A DNA stretch of 64,000 bases from Stictocephala bisonia (GCA_035578905.1 JAQJVL010001195.1:62001-126000); one strand, 5' to 3'; positions 23,410 to 34,312 are shown, counted from the stretch's first letter. A program made the numbers and translations. Notes: generated from the letters alone by a model not told the origin.

Positions 23410-25157
23410 AGTAACTAATATAAATACACTGAAACGCAATGAAATGTGAAACATGAGTTTCGCTACGGTATGCATCCTCAACGAGCCTTTGATAGTTCGA
23501 TTTAATCAAATTCAGGATACATAAGTGTGAGAGTTTATCAATGAAATTAAGTTTACAGATATTAAAATCTTATCACGAAGTAATATATCGATGTTGTTTA
23601 AGTAATATACTAGCTGTGGGAAAAGTACGACTGCTGTGATAATAGGGACCGTTATTAGACGTAAAGTCACTCCCGACGGCGACTCCACACTTTATTTTAC
23701 AGATTAATGTTTGTTCCAACCAAGCCATAACCTTTAACAATATTCAGCATTTTTTTGTATTAACTTAATCACATACCGGTACTCAAATACGATATGGTAA
23801 AATAATAATCATTTACAGAAATCTACCAAATGTTATTGCTATGTTTCACTAATGTTTTAGAAAAAATGCTGGAATTTGTTTAAACAGTATTTGTTTAAAC
23901 GATTGTTTAAAAGCCTCGTCGCGCGTCGTCTCGGCAACCAAGGCCGCGCCAATTGTACAAGTGTTCCAAGGCTCAGGATTAATACAAATTAGCCATTTAT
24001 ACTCCGTTCGTTACCTTACGAAGTACATTTTTTAAACCCAGGGTACGGCATACCTTCTTACTGGTCCTATGGGTAGTCGTCCTCTACGTAGGTATATGGA
24101 TGCTGATTGTTACCTAGTCTGTCTCCACATACTCTCCCAATGTTATACCATTAAAAATGGAATTTGAAAGCGAGGCATTACTTTCACTTGATATGAAGTT
24201 TTAAATTTAATTCAATACACCCTCAGAAAAATGTAAAAAATGACGGTCTTGAGGGAAAATCTTCGTCCATGCATTGCAATTATCACACAACTGTGAGAAA
24301 ACTAAATCAGACATTAGTTCTAGAGATTTTGTTTGATGTTGATACATAAAAGAATTCGAATGTGGCTTTATATTCGTGTTTACAACACAGAATCAAGATA
24401 TAATAAATCTATAAGACTATCGTCCATAATTTACGTGACATATTAGAAATAAGAAACTAAAAGTTCTTTTCCCTCGACTATTATTCTGTTCGTATTTTCA
24501 CGACACAGTCACGACTACAGAAATGAACGTCGATACCATTGCCATGAGTCTCAAAGTTGAGTGTTGTCCATCGATGTAAACTACCCTAACATACATACAC
24601 CAACGGTTATGTATTAAACGATGGTGTATGCTTCCATTTATCGTAATGACCCTATTTAATTCATATCCATCAGTCCTTACAAATGTAATCCACATTATGT
24701 TGTCACTGTAAGTTGTACACTTTGTTGCATCTACATACAAGAATATTCATAATATTTCCACACGTTTCATATTTTCCGGTGAAAAATTATTACAATTTCC
24801 AAAAACTTGTTATGAATTAATTTTCATTACAAGGCAGCAAACAAAAACAAACAAGCCAGCTATATGATGACCACATTTCCAAAACTACTATAATAAAGTC
24901 AGAAAAATATTTCGTCTCAAATTTCAAGACAAAAACATTAAGTATTTTTTAATTTGTGCAATATGTTAATAAAAAGATTTTTACTATGAAAGTTGCAAAA
25001 TCCCTCTTCGAAAACAGATTATCTATATTTAGATAATAACAAAACCAACTTTCTTATATTAATTGTTTATAGCAGAGTAATTAAATTGGAATCAGATGAG
25101 ATGATCAAATTACGCATAAATAGAGACCAAACAACAGTCACTTTATACAACTAACGT
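23410..25157. other. AT-rich intergenic DNA, nothing recognised
   Basis: No repeat array, inverted repeat or recognisable frame. Confidence 0.4.
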
Positions 25158-25508
25158 ATGGCCTCACCTCTAGTAGACGAAATCCAACAAGAGCACAGAT
25201 TGATGATACTAACTATACATAAAAACAGCTGGCTGCTGTCCAAAGAGAAAGCCGACTCGCTCACTCCTACCCGTGACGCGAACAAAACTAAACTGCCGCT
25301 GCTGAAGGCTGCTGGCGTGTTGAAGGGCGACCCCACACGCGTACTCATGACGTCACATACTACGTTCATTCATGCCCCCACCAAGCCGGCAAACCGTGAA
25401 TGGGCCCTCCGAGTGGTAAAAATAGCTGTCCGAAAGTGTGCAAATTGCGAAGCCCTTCAGTTCAAACTAAGTCGCAATGGTTGTAACAATCTCACACGTC
25501 ACATGTGA
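25158..25508 (+). CDS. Unidentified 116-codon frame with BED-zinc-finger-like C-terminus
   Basis: An ATG frame in a locally GC-richer stretch. The last part reads REWALRVVKIAVRKCANC, then NGCNNLTRHM, then stop. A Cys-x2-Cys followed by a G/N-rich turn and NLxRHx resembles the BED zinc finger of hAT/ZBED transposases (C-x2-C ... TSNLxRHL). The final His of the finger is missing because of the stop. The first 85 residues show no known motif, and the minus strand is partly open too. It may be an old hAT fragment or chance. No neighbouring terminal repeats were found. Confidence 0.3.
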   Translation: MASPLVDEIQQEHRLMILTIHKNSWLLSKEKADSLTPTRDANKTKLPLLKAAGVLKGDPTRVLMTSHTTFIHAPTKPANREWALRVVKIAVRKCANCEALQFKLSRNGCNNLTRHM

Positions 25509-25953
25509 CCATTAGCTTAGTGTCTGGTCTCTCTCTATACACAGTAAACATTGTGTATACCAATATCATTGCGTAGTGCATAATCATGTAAAATGTCTCA
25601 TTTTTTAACAAACAAGCTCTTCGTGTAGGCCTATCTTTGAGAAGTTTTGACGGTCTGTTCTCAAAGGTAGAAAGGCGCCATTGATAAACTCGGTTTTTTT
25701 CTAATCGTGCAAACAAATAATACAATTTTAGTAAATGTACTGCAGAAGCAAGGCTTATCTCACCCCTTACCCACAAATACGACACTTAACGGCTTATCTA
25801 AACCATCATGATCAAATACGAACGACGACTTACCACATATTCATATCTTTATTGTCTTCCAACAAGTTGTACTTGCATTGACAATGTCATTGTATATAAT
25901 CTAAAGTCTTATATTAAAAACATGTGTCATTCCTAATATTACAATCTAAATCA
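25509..25953. other. Spacer with one copy of a ~39 bp motif
   Basis: At about 25755-25800 the pieces ggcttatctcaccccttacc and cacaaatacgacactt match a unit of the short tandem repeat at 36618-36800. Nothing else was seen. Confidence 0.45.
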
Positions 25954-26285
25954 CTAGAAGTTAAGATCGCTAAGGTCGTGCAAGTACATTTCATCTAAAG
26001 AATAAAAGGCTTTACTTTTCAACCATTTAGTTAAAACATGCTTAAAATTTGATATGCTTACTACTGTTCTAGCTGTGGTAGGTAACTTATCAAACAGTTG
26101 CACACCTTTATACATATATGTTTGTTGTGTTTTACTAAGCCTAAAATTCCTTAAGTCTATGTATGTTGTTCTGAATCCTGGTATTGTGCGAATGTATCTG
26201 ACTTCTTAAATTAAACATGTTAAGGTTTTATTTTACAAAAACCAATGACTGCAAAATAAAAATGTAAGGAAGCGTGAGTATAATT
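25954..26285 (-). pseudogene. LINE ORF2 C-terminus (CR1/Jockey type)
   Basis: Read leftward from about 26285: LTLPYIFILQSLVFVK, stop, NLNMFNLRSQIHSHNTRIQN. After a one-base shift come YIDLRNFRLSKTQQTYMYKG, VQLFDKLPTTARTV, FKHVLTKWLKSKAFYSLDE and a stop at 25956-25954. The series LTLPSLYIxxxLxFVKxN, HSHNTRxxxNI, LSKTQ...YxGxxLxNxLP and FKxxLxxxLxxKxFYS is the conserved C-terminal tail of CR1/Jockey-type ORF2 proteins. Upstream, RT sequence of the same type ends at 29206, and a minisatellite fills the gap. I infer one LINE copy split by array expansion. It has at least one stop and one frameshift. Confidence 0.82.
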
Positions 26286-26464
26286 TATAAAATATTCGTA
26301 TCAATCAATGGAGCATGAATTGGTACATAGCTCCATTTGCTAATGAGAATGATGATGGAGCAGGTATAAGATTTTTACCTAATTTCTAACTAAAATTTCT
26401 TAGTCTTAATTTAAACATCAGTTTGTGATATACCAAGGGCAACTACTATTAGGCTTTCTTTTAA
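26286..26464. other. Spacer between LINE tail and minisatellite
   Basis: AT-rich, with no LINE similarity recognised. Confidence 0.4.
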
Positions 26465-26949
26465 TTACGTGTCAACATTTACCCACCCGCCCACTCGTAC
26501 ACGACCAGTAGTATTGACCCACCCGCCCACCCATACACGACAGTGCTATTGACCCACCCACCCACCCATACACGTACAGTGGTATTGACCCACCCGCCCA
26601 CCCATAGACGTACAGTGGTATTGACCCACCCGCCCACCCATTAACGTACAGTGGTATTGACCCACGCGCCCACTCATACACGTACAGTAGTATTGACCCA
26701 CCCGCCCACCCATACACGTACAGTATTATTGACCCACCATACCACTCATACACGTACAGTGGTATTGACCCACCCGCCCACTCACACACGTACAGTGGTA
26801 TTGACCCACCCGCCCACCCATACACGTACAGTGGTATTGACCCACCCACCTACTCGTACATGTACAGTGGTATTGACAAATCCACCCACCCATACACGTA
26901 CAGCGTTATTTACCCACCCGCCCACCCATACACGTACAGTGGTATTGAT
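26465..26949 (-). repeat. 36 bp G-quadruplex minisatellite, G-rich strand on minus, ~13 copies
   Basis: On the plus strand each unit is C-rich: acccacccgcccacccatac then acgtacagtggtattg. The 36 bp (12 codon) length without stops leaves several frames open. The orientation flips at 26950. Confidence 0.97.
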
Positions 26950-29205
26950 ACTGTACGTGTATGGGTTCAGTATCTAGATGGAGCGGGATCAATATCAATA
27001 CCACTGTCGTGTATGGGTGGGTCAATACCACTGTACGTCTATGGGTTGGCGGGTGGGTCAATACCACTGTCGTGTATGGGTGGGTGGGTGGGTCAATACC
27101 ACTGTACGTTAATAGGTGGGCGGGTGGGTCCAGTACCACTGTACGTGTATGAGTGGGTGGGTGGGTCAATACCACTGTACGCGTGTGGGTGGGCGAATGG
27201 GTCAATACCACTGTACGTGTGTGAGTGGGCGGGTGGGTCAATACCACTGTACGTGTATGAGTGGGCGGGTGGATCAATACCACTGTACGTCTATGGGTGG
27301 GCGGGTGGGTCAATACCACTGTACGTCTATGGGTGGGCGGGTGGGTCAATACTACTGTACGTGTATGAGTAGGCGCGTGGGTCAATACCACTGTACGTTA
27401 ATGGGTGGGCGGGTGGGTCAATACCACTGTACGTCTATGGGTGGGCGGGTGGGTCAATACTACTGTACGTGTATGAGTGGGTGCGTGGGTCAATACCACT
27501 GTACGTTAATGGGTGGGCGGGTGGGTCAATACCACTGTACGTCTATGGGTGGGCGGGTGGGTCAATACTACTGTACGTGTATGAGTGGGCGCGTGGGTCA
27601 ATACCACTGTACGTTAATGGGTGGGCGGGTGGGTCAATACCACTGTACGTCTATGGGTGGGCGGGTGGGTCAATACCACTGTACGTGTATGAGTGGGCGG
27701 GTGGGTCAATACCACTGTACGTGTATGGATGGGCGGGTGGGTCAATACCACTGTACGTTAATGGGTGGGCGCGTGGGTCAATACCACTGTACGTTAATGG
27801 GTGGGCGGGTGGGTCAATACCACTGTACGTCTATGGGTGGGCGGGTGGGTCAATACTACTGTACGTGTATGAGTGGGCGCGTGGGTCAATACTACTGTAC
27901 GTGTATGAGTGGGCGCGTGGGTCAACCACATTATGTGTAGGGGCGAGCAGGTGGGTCAATAAGTGTTTGTAGATTTACGCTCAGTGTAAACATGTATATC
28001 CATCGATTAAGTTACACTGTTACTGAGCGTGCATGGGTGGGTGGTTGGGTCAATACCACTGTACGTGTACGAGTGGGCGGGTGGGTCAATACCACTGTTA
28101 CTGTGCATGTATGGGAGGGTGGTTGGGTCAATCCACTCTACGTGTATGGGTGGGTGGGTGAGCGAATACTACTGTACGTGTTCTGGGTGGGTGGGTGGGC
28201 CAATACCTTCGTATGTGTATGGGTGGGTAGGTGGGCCAATACCGTACCACTCTACGTGTATGGGTGGGTCAGTACCACTCTGCTTTTATGGGAAGGCGGG
28301 TGGGTTAATACCACTTTACGTGTATGGGTGTGGGTGGGTGGGTCAGTAGAACTGTGCGTGTATGGGTTGGTGGGTGGGTCAATACCATTGTACGTGTACA
28401 ATGTGTAGGTAAAATGTGTTTATATAAATAAAAGATCAGTACCTCCAATTTTAGGTTTATAACAAATGATTCTATTATTATCTTTTCTTAAATAATTATA
28501 CGCCCAATATTTAATGCATACAGTACGAATACCACTGTACGTGTATGGGTGGGTGGGTGGGTCAATACCACTGTACTTGTATTAGTGGGCGGGTGGGTCA
28601 ATACTAATGTACGTGTATGGATGGGCGGTTGGCTCAATACCACTGTACGTGTATAGGTGGGCGGTTGGGTCAATACTACTGTACGTGTATGGGTGGGCGG
28701 TACCAGTACAATACCAGTACGTTCAACGTGACTGCATATGCACTATTGAGCAGAGTATGTCAATGAAATTACAGAAAGGCAATCAATTTGTGTAGCTACC
28801 GGCTGAAGGCAGTTTTTGCCACGTTGATTTCCATAATGGGGACTACCAGTAGGCCTTTGTACACGACAGGATTACCATCAATACCACTGTACGTGTGTGG
28901 GTGGGCGGGTGGGTCAAAACCACTGTACGTGTATGGGTGGGTATGTAGGACACTCACATTTTACCAATGTAGTGACTGCTGTCAATACCACAGTGCGTGA
29001 ATACACAATACCACTGTACGTGTATGGGTGGGTGGGTGGGTCAATACCACAGTGCATGAATATACAATGCCACTTTACGTGTATGAGGGGGCGGGTGGGT
29101 CAGTACCACTTTACGTGTATGGGAGGGTGGGTTAGTACCACTTTACGTGTATGGGAGGGTGGGTGGGTCAATACCACAGTACGTGTATGGGTGGGCGGGT
29201 GTAAG
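26950..29205 (+). repeat. 36 bp G-quadruplex minisatellite, G-rich strand on plus, ~50 copies with interruptions
   Basis: The unit is caataccactgtacgtgtat then gggtgggcgggtgggt. Between about 27290 and 27910 three variants (gtctatgg, gtgtatgag with gcgcgtggg, gttaatgg) recur in order as a 108 bp trimer. From 27950 to 29205 the array is less regular and broken by unique stretches (about 28400-28525 and 28720-28880). It ends directly at LINE sequence near 29206. The long open frames it produces in several phases are a consequence of the unit length and have no non-repetitive domain. Confidence 0.97.
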
Positions 29206-29962
29206 ACTTACAAAATGTGGCTTACATGAATCTGTGGATGTAATATTCATAATGCTATGGATAGCTTTCTTTTGGGATTTAAAACCTTTTTTAGCTCCAA
29301 ATGAGTTACCCCAGAGAATTGTACCATAAGAAATGTGGGAGTGAAACAGTCCATCGTAAGCCGTAATGAGCACATTACGACTAACACACAACCTTAACTT
29401 CTTTAGGCAAAATATAACCCTTGACAGACGAGAGCAAAGAGAGTTTAGTATGAACTTTCCAATTAAGCCCTGGGTCCAAACTAATGCCAAGCAACTTAAC
29501 AAATCTTCCAGGGTCAGATAGCATATGTAAACTAAAAATAATGTAGTCTGTTTTATTATCATTAACAATTAAATCATTTGCTTCAAACAAGAGAACAGCT
29601 CTTTCTTTCATATAATTAATAATGACCTTATAGAGTTCAGCATTGCTGTTTGAAGTCAGTAAAGTTGTATCGTCAGCATATAGAATAGTTCTGTCAGGCA
29701 CGAAGTTAGGAAGGTAATTTATAAAAACTATGAACAAAAAGGACACATGATAGAACCTTGGGGAATCCCACTCGTTTCATGTAGAAGACTGGATCTCTGA
29801 TTCCCCAGCTTTACAAATTGATAGCGGTCAGACAAGTAAGAAGATAACAGTGATAATGAATTGCCATGAACTCCATAATAATAACATTTTTCGACCAGTT
29901 TTTCATGATCCACCAAGTTAAAGGCTTTACTCAAATCCAGGAGTAATGTTGAAATTTCTTCT
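29206..29962 (-). pseudogene. LINE reverse transcriptase, middle and 3' part (left-arm copy)
   Basis: Continuing leftward from the Gypsy insertion: LSKAFNLVDHEKLVEKCYYY, GVHGNSLSLLSSYLSDR, then ETSGIPQGS. After a frameshift near 29735 come FLFIVFINYLPNFV and ILYADDTTLL. Further on are LGISLDPGLNWKVH, LRLCVSRNVLITAYDGLFHS, ISYGTILWGNS and KAIHSIMNITSTDSCKPHF. These are the A-to-E blocks and thumb of a CR1/Jockey RT, including the catalytic YADD and the SGxPQGS block. The target-primed reverse transcriptase is inactivated by frameshifts and by the Gypsy insertion between 34316 and 29963. The sequence stops at the minisatellite; the C-terminus resumes at 26285. Confidence 0.9.
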
Positions 29963-29966
29963 TTAT
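29963..29966. repeat. Target-site duplication TTAT, left of Gypsy element
   Basis: The ttat here matches 34313-34316. The uninterrupted sequence is preserved in the other palindrome arm at 46495-46498 (ataa on the plus strand), which shows the four bases present only once before insertion. Confidence 0.9.
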
Positions 29967-30892
29967 TGTGACGTTTTTTACGTCCTAATTTATAAATAAT
30001 TAATCGCTATGTGGGTTTTACAAATAAGCAACACGATATACTAAGCAATTACTAAATTTATTGAATATATAAAATTAACTTATTATAATTAAATGGATTA
30101 ATTCCTTAACTTTAGCTATTGTGAAAAGTACAATTTACTATTAGGCCTACTGTTACAGTTAAACTAATTTATATTTACAATCTTAGATGGCATCAATAAT
30201 TACAACTACTAATTGCAAAGTGACTTTACTAAATTCCTTTCTTTTAATTACAATTCCTAGCTCTATAAAGTGGCTTTCCTAGATTCTCTACTATTATTTA
30301 CAATTACTAACTATACAGTGACTCTACTAGATTCCCTACTATTATTTACAATTACTGACTACTAATTGACTTTACTAGATTCCCTACTACCTACAGTCCA
30401 AAGCTAACAGTTCACTCACAGTTTCTTCAGTGTCCCTTCAGAAGTCGTCCACAAGTACCGCACTGCTCCTTCGTTGATCCCCACAACGAACCACTCACCG
30501 GTAACTTCTCCGTAGACCACTTCACTATACTCGGACACTTCACTCGCACTGTAGAACTCGCTCACTGTCGCTGCAAACACCCGGGCTGTAGGCTCTAGAC
30601 TCACTGACTGACTGACTGACTGACTGACTGACTAGCGCTGGTATCCGGGCCGTATATATCACCTGCAGGTCTCCATCTAGAAGCTTCTTGAATTCCCCTG
30701 CGTCCGAAGTTCCATGACAGAGCTGGCTCGTCAACCCAGAAGATTCTAGAAGTCTATTGAAGAGGTAAAGGGGCGTTCATGCGTAAGCCATTGTGCCCCA
30801 AAGGTTGTAAACAAGCAGGGCAGGTGGTCAGCGACCCATCCATTACTTCCGCATCACCGGTTCCCAGGATAGAGGCCACTCGGAATGTCACA
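29967..30892 (-). repeat. Gypsy 3' LTR
   Basis: In element orientation it begins tgtgacattccgag and ends aaaacgtcaca. A polyadenylation signal (aataaa, minus strand 30062-30057) lies toward its 3' end. It is almost identical to the 5' LTR. A minus-strand frame inside (30604-30416) starts at GTG and is not called. Confidence 0.93.
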
Positions 30893-30904
30893 CTGCCCCC
30901 TCCT
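30893..30904 (-). promoter_or_regulatory. Polypurine tract of Gypsy element
   Basis: Minus strand aaggagggggcag lies immediately upstream of the 3' LTR, as expected for the plus-strand DNA primer. The ORF stop codon TAA overlaps its start at 30906-30904. Confidence 0.85.
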
Positions 30905-33252
30905 TAAGGCTGATCGTCCCGATCAGCTTCCGCTCCATGGTACGGTGCTAGGCGATCAAGGTGGACCACAAGCATCTTGCCTCTTGGGTGTCTTTGAATC
31001 CTGTAGACCACATCGTTGATTCGTGTCACTACCCGATAAGGTCCTTGCCAATCCTGTTGAAATTTCGGGCATCTCCCCTTCTTCCGGATGGGACTGTAGA
31101 GCCACACCAGGTCGTTCACCTGGAATCCAGTGGAATTGGCTTGCCGGTCGTAGCGAGCTTTCATTTTGTCACTGGCCATTTTTAGGTGCTGACGAGCGAA
31201 CTCGTGAGTGTCGTGTAGGTGGTCGACGAGCTCGCAGGCGTAGTCCGTTGCGGGCTGCTTTGCGTCAGGTGGCAGGCCGAACATGAGGTCACTAGGCAGC
31301 CGCAGCTCCCTTCCGAAGATCATCCTCGCTGGGGTGAAACCCGTAGTATCGTGGACCGAAGATCTGTACGCCAGGAGGAAAATGGGCACCTTCCGATCCC
31401 AATCCCGCTGATTGGTGGACACAACTTTCCTGAGGTGTCCAACGAGTGTCTTTATGTATCTCTCGACCATCCCATCAGATTGCGGATGAAGTGCAGTTGT
31501 CCGTGTCTTGTGCACTCCGAGACGCTGAAGCACCTCCTTCATCAACAGGGATCCGAAGTTCGTCCCTTGGTCACTGTGCAGCTCACGTGGCACTCCATAC
31601 CGACAGATGAATTCGTTCACCAAGCACCCAGCTACTGTTGCGGCTTCTTGATTTGGTATGGCGTATACTTCTGGCCATTTCGTAAAGTAGTCCATGAGAA
31701 CCAGGAGATATTTATTTCCTGCATCTGACATGGGAAATGGACCGGCGATGTCGATGGCGATCCTCTCGAAGGGTGCCCCAACGTTGTACTGTTGCATTCT
31801 GCCTCGACTTCTTGTTTGTGGCCCTCGGCTTCCAGTACAGACATCACATTGGCGGCACCACTTCTCTACATCAGCCCTCAAGTTCAACCAGTAGAACCGC
31901 TGACGTAGCTTGTCCACCGTTCTGTTGACACCTAAGTGCCCACCAGATGCTCCATTGTGGATCTCCTCCAGCACTTCCTTTCTTTTACTTCTGGGGAGCA
32001 CAATCTGTTCAATCTGCTTCCTACCATTAGGGGCCTCCCAGATTCTTATAAGCACTCCGTTCTTAACCCTCATTGAGTCCCACTGTGCCCAGTAGCTCTT
32101 ATAAACATGGTTCCTAGCTGCAATGGCCTCCCAGCTAGGACGAGCCCCCGATTCCTTCTCCCGCAGCAGTGGTCCAACCTCACAATCCTCAAGCTGCTCT
32201 TTACGGAGTTCCTCCGGCTCCCATCCACTAGCTGGCTCCAAAGAGACACAGCGCACTTCCACGGACAGATTCCTTTCTTCTACCTTGGAGCAGTGCTTAC
32301 AACCCTCTGGGCAAGGTCGGCGAGACAGGGCGTCGGCATTGGAATGGTTTCTCCCTCGTCGGTGTTCAGAGGTGAAGTTGTATTCTTGAAGACGCTGCAC
32401 CCATCGAGCTGTCTGTCCCTCCAGGTTCTTGAAGTTCATTAGCCAAGTCAGGGCAGAATGGTCGGTCCTTAAATGGAAAGGCTGTCCATAGAGGTACTTG
32501 TGAAAGTGCTCTAATGACTTCACGACTGCAAGTAGCTCTCTTCTGGTGACGCAATAATTCCTCTCTGCTTTGGATAGCGTTCTGCTGAAGTAAGCTATTA
32601 CAGCTTCATGGTCGTCCTGAACTTGGGAGAGAACTGCCCCTATACCCACATCGCTGGCGTCCGTGTCCACAATGAACTTCTCTCCAAACCGTGGGAACCC
32701 TAAGATTGGAGCGCTGCAAAGAGAAGTTTTAAGTGTCTCAAAAGCCTCACTAGCCTCCGGAGTCCACTCAAACTTACGCTGTTCTTCAGTGAGCTTGGTC
32801 AGAGGCTTAGCAATATCAGCATAGCCCTTCACGAAGCGGCGGTAGTAGGTGCACAGTCCAAGAAAACTCCTCACCTCATGTTTGTTACGTGGGACAGGCC
32901 ACTCCTTCACGGTGCTAATCTTCTCCGGGTCCACAGTCACTCCTTCGGATGACACTACGTGTCCAAGATAGTTAACCTTATTCTTGAAAAGATTACATTT
33001 TTGTAATTTCTCGACATTTCTGTTTAAGTCACTTTGTAATTTCTCTGCATTTCTGGTAATCATAGACTTAAGTGAACTAGCTTCAGTTTCAAAAAGGAAT
33101 GTTTCTGGATCATCCCCTGCTTCTAGCATTGCCTGCTTAAGTCTACTTACTAAAACTGATTTTGTTCCAGTATGATCTAAGTCCCTTTCTTCTAACTCCC
33201 GCTTTAAATCAGCCACTTTTAAGTCTACTAACTTAACTCCACTAGATGCCAT
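30904..33252 (-). CDS. Gag-N-terminus/RNase H/integrase fusion ORF of Gypsy element (782 aa)
   Basis: The ORF is intact from ATG 33252 to TAA 30904. Residues ~8-42 ([19 protein letters not shown]) look like a SAP-type helix pair of a Gag N-terminus, followed by coiled-coil repeats of [10 protein letters not shown]. At residues ~81-86 the sequence jumps directly to [20 protein letters not shown], which is the RT thumb, so the RT palm with its Asp-Asp box, protease and rest of Gag are missing. RNase H follows with D198, E239, D264 and D307. The integrase has H432/H439 and C469/C472 zinc ligands, catalytic D501, D561 and E597 with exact D-x35-E spacing, and a C-terminal GPY module (WQGPYRVV, ~735). 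All visible catalytic residues of RNase H and integrase are kept. It is a Ty3/Gypsy element by domain order. The protein could supply integrase, but the element cannot reverse-transcribe itself. Confidence 0.93.
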   Translation of the reverse strand: MASSGVKLVDLKVADLKRELEERDLDHTGTKSVLVSRLKQAMLEAGDDPETFLFETEASSLKSMITRNAEKLQSDLNRNVEKLQKCNLFKNKVNYLGHVVSSEGVTVDPEKISTVKEWPVPRNKHEVRSFLGLCTYYRRFVKGYADIAKPLTKLTEEQRKFEWTPEASEAFETLKTSLCSAPILGFPRFGEKFIVDTDASDVGIGAVLSQVQDDHEAVIAYFSRTLSKAERNYCVTRRELLAVVKSLEHFHKYLYGQPFHLRTDHSALTWLMNFKNLEGQTARWVQRLQEYNFTSEHRRGRNHSNADALSRRPCPEGCKHCSKVEERNLSVEVRCVSLEPASGWEPEELRKEQLEDCEVGPLLREKESGARPSWEAIAARNHVYKSYWAQWDSMRVKNGVLIRIWEAPNGRKQIEQIVLPRSKRKEVLEEIHNGASGGHLGVNRTVDKLRQRFYWLNLRADVEKWCRQCDVCTGSRGPQTRSRGRMQQYNVGAPFERIAIDIAGPFPMSDAGNKYLLVLMDYFTKWPEVYAIPNQEAATVAGCLVNEFICRYGVPRELHSDQGTNFGSLLMKEVLQRLGVHKTRTTALHPQSDGMVERYIKTLVGHLRKVVSTNQRDWDRKVPIFLLAYRSSVHDTTGFTPARMIFGRELRLPSDLMFGLPPDAKQPATDYACELVDHLHDTHEFARQHLKMASDKMKARYDRQANSTGFQVNDLVWLYSPIRKKGRCPKFQQDWQGPYRVVTRINDVVYRIQRHPRGKMLVVHLDRLAPYHGAEADRDDQP

Positions 33253-33369
33253 CGTTCTTTTGCAAAACTACGTCTGAACAATATAGAATTACAGTAAATG
33301 AATTCAATAAACAGCTTAACAATAACTATCAATAAATAAAAATATTAAACGTGTTGCTCTAACAAATCT

Positions 33370-33387
33370 ATCCCACTTCTGACACCA
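33370..33387 (-). promoter_or_regulatory. Primer-binding site of Gypsy element
   Basis: Minus strand tggtgtcagaagtgggat starts one base after the 5' LTR. It is complementary to a tRNA 3' end ...cccacttctgacacca. From memory this is closest to a leucine tRNA; the identity is not proven. Confidence 0.8.
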
Positions 33388-33388
33388 G

Positions 33389-34312
33389 TGTGACGTTTTT
33401 TACGTCCTAATTTATAAATAATTAATCGCTATGTGGGTTTTACAAATAAGCAACACGATATACTAAGCAATTACTAAATTTATTGAATATATAAAATTAA
33501 CTTATTATAATTAAATGGATTAATTCCTTAACTTTAGCTATTGTGAAAAGTACAATTTACTATTAGGCCTACTGTTACAGTTAAACTAATTTATATTTAC
33601 AATCTTAGATGGCATCAATAATTACAACTACTAATTGCAAAGTGACTTTACTAAATTCCTTTCTTTTAATTACAATTCCTAGCTCTATAAAGTGGCTTTC
33701 CTAGATTCTCTACTATTATTTACAATTACTAACTATAAAGTGACTCTACTAGATTCCCTACTATTATTTACAATTACTGACTACTAATTGACTTTACTAG
33801 ATTCCCTACTACCTACAGTCCAAAGCTAACAGTTCACTCACAGTTTCTTCAGTGTCCCTTCAGAAGTCGTCCACAAGTACCGCACTGCTCCTTCGTTGAT
33901 CCCCACAACGAACCACTCACCGGTAACTTCTCCGTAGACCACTTCACTATACTCGGACACTTCACTCGCACTGTAGAACTCGCTCACTGTCGCTGCAAAC
34001 ACCCGGGCTGTAGGCTCTAGACTCACTGACTGACTGACTGACTGACTGACTGACTGACTGGTATCCGGGCCGTATATATCACCTGCAGGTCTCCATCTAG
34101 AAGCTTCTTGAATTCCCCTGCGTCCGAAGTTCCATGACAGAGCTGGCTCGTCAACCCAGAAGATTCTAGAAGTCTATTGAAGAGGTAAAGGGGCGTTCAT
34201 GCGTAAGCCATTGTGCCCCAAAGGTTGTAAACAAGCAGGGCAGGTGGTCAGCGACCCATCCATTACTTCCGCATCACCGGTTCCCAGGATAGAGGCCACT
34301 CGGAATGTCACA
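33389..34312 (-). repeat. Gypsy 5' LTR
   Basis: Same sequence as 29967-30892 with TG...CA ends. Followed on its outer side by the duplication ttat (34313-34316) and LINE sequence. Confidence 0.93.
34024..34080 (-). promoter_or_regulatory. LTR core promoter: TATA box plus (TCAG)n initiator array
   Basis: In element orientation, gatatatacggcccgg (TATA at 34079-34073) is followed about 22-30 bases later by repeated tcagtcagtcagt. TCAGT is the arthropod initiator consensus, so the microsatellite offers several start sites in register with the TATA box. The other LTR (30602-30659) has the same design with a slightly different tract. Inference from consensus and spacing. Confidence 0.6.

Larger units (their letters stand above)
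29967..34312 (-). mobile_element. Ty3/Gypsy LTR retrotransposon, young, internally deleted
   Basis: Two ~925 bp direct LTRs (29967-30892 and 33389-34312) bound a 2.5 kb internal region that is transcribed leftward. Termini are TG...CA, the duplication is TTAT, and a primer-binding site and polypurine tract sit at the expected places. The only internal frame fuses a Gag N-terminus to RNase H and integrase, lacking capsid/nucleocapsid, protease and the RT active site. By eye the LTRs differ in the (GACT)n tract and very few single bases (for example aactatacag versus aactataaag), so insertion was recent. It lies inside the left-arm LINE RT and is absent from the right arm. Confidence 0.93.

Noticed and set aside
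26472..27972. Long open frames (up to 274 codons) over the 36 bp minisatellite on both strands, also at 49601-50104 and 52649-53732
   Set aside because: The unit is 36 bp without stops, so several frames stay open by arithmetic. The peptides are pure repeats (GWAGGSIPLYVY, HPPTHTRTVVLT) with no start context or domain.
30416..30604. 62-codon frame inside each Gypsy LTR (also 33838-34026)
   Set aside because: It starts at GTG rather than ATG and is identical in both LTRs simply because they are copies. Not an established LTR gene.
30961..32442. Plus-strand frames opposite the Gypsy ORF
   Set aside because: They are antisense shadows of the 782-codon frame and show no motif.
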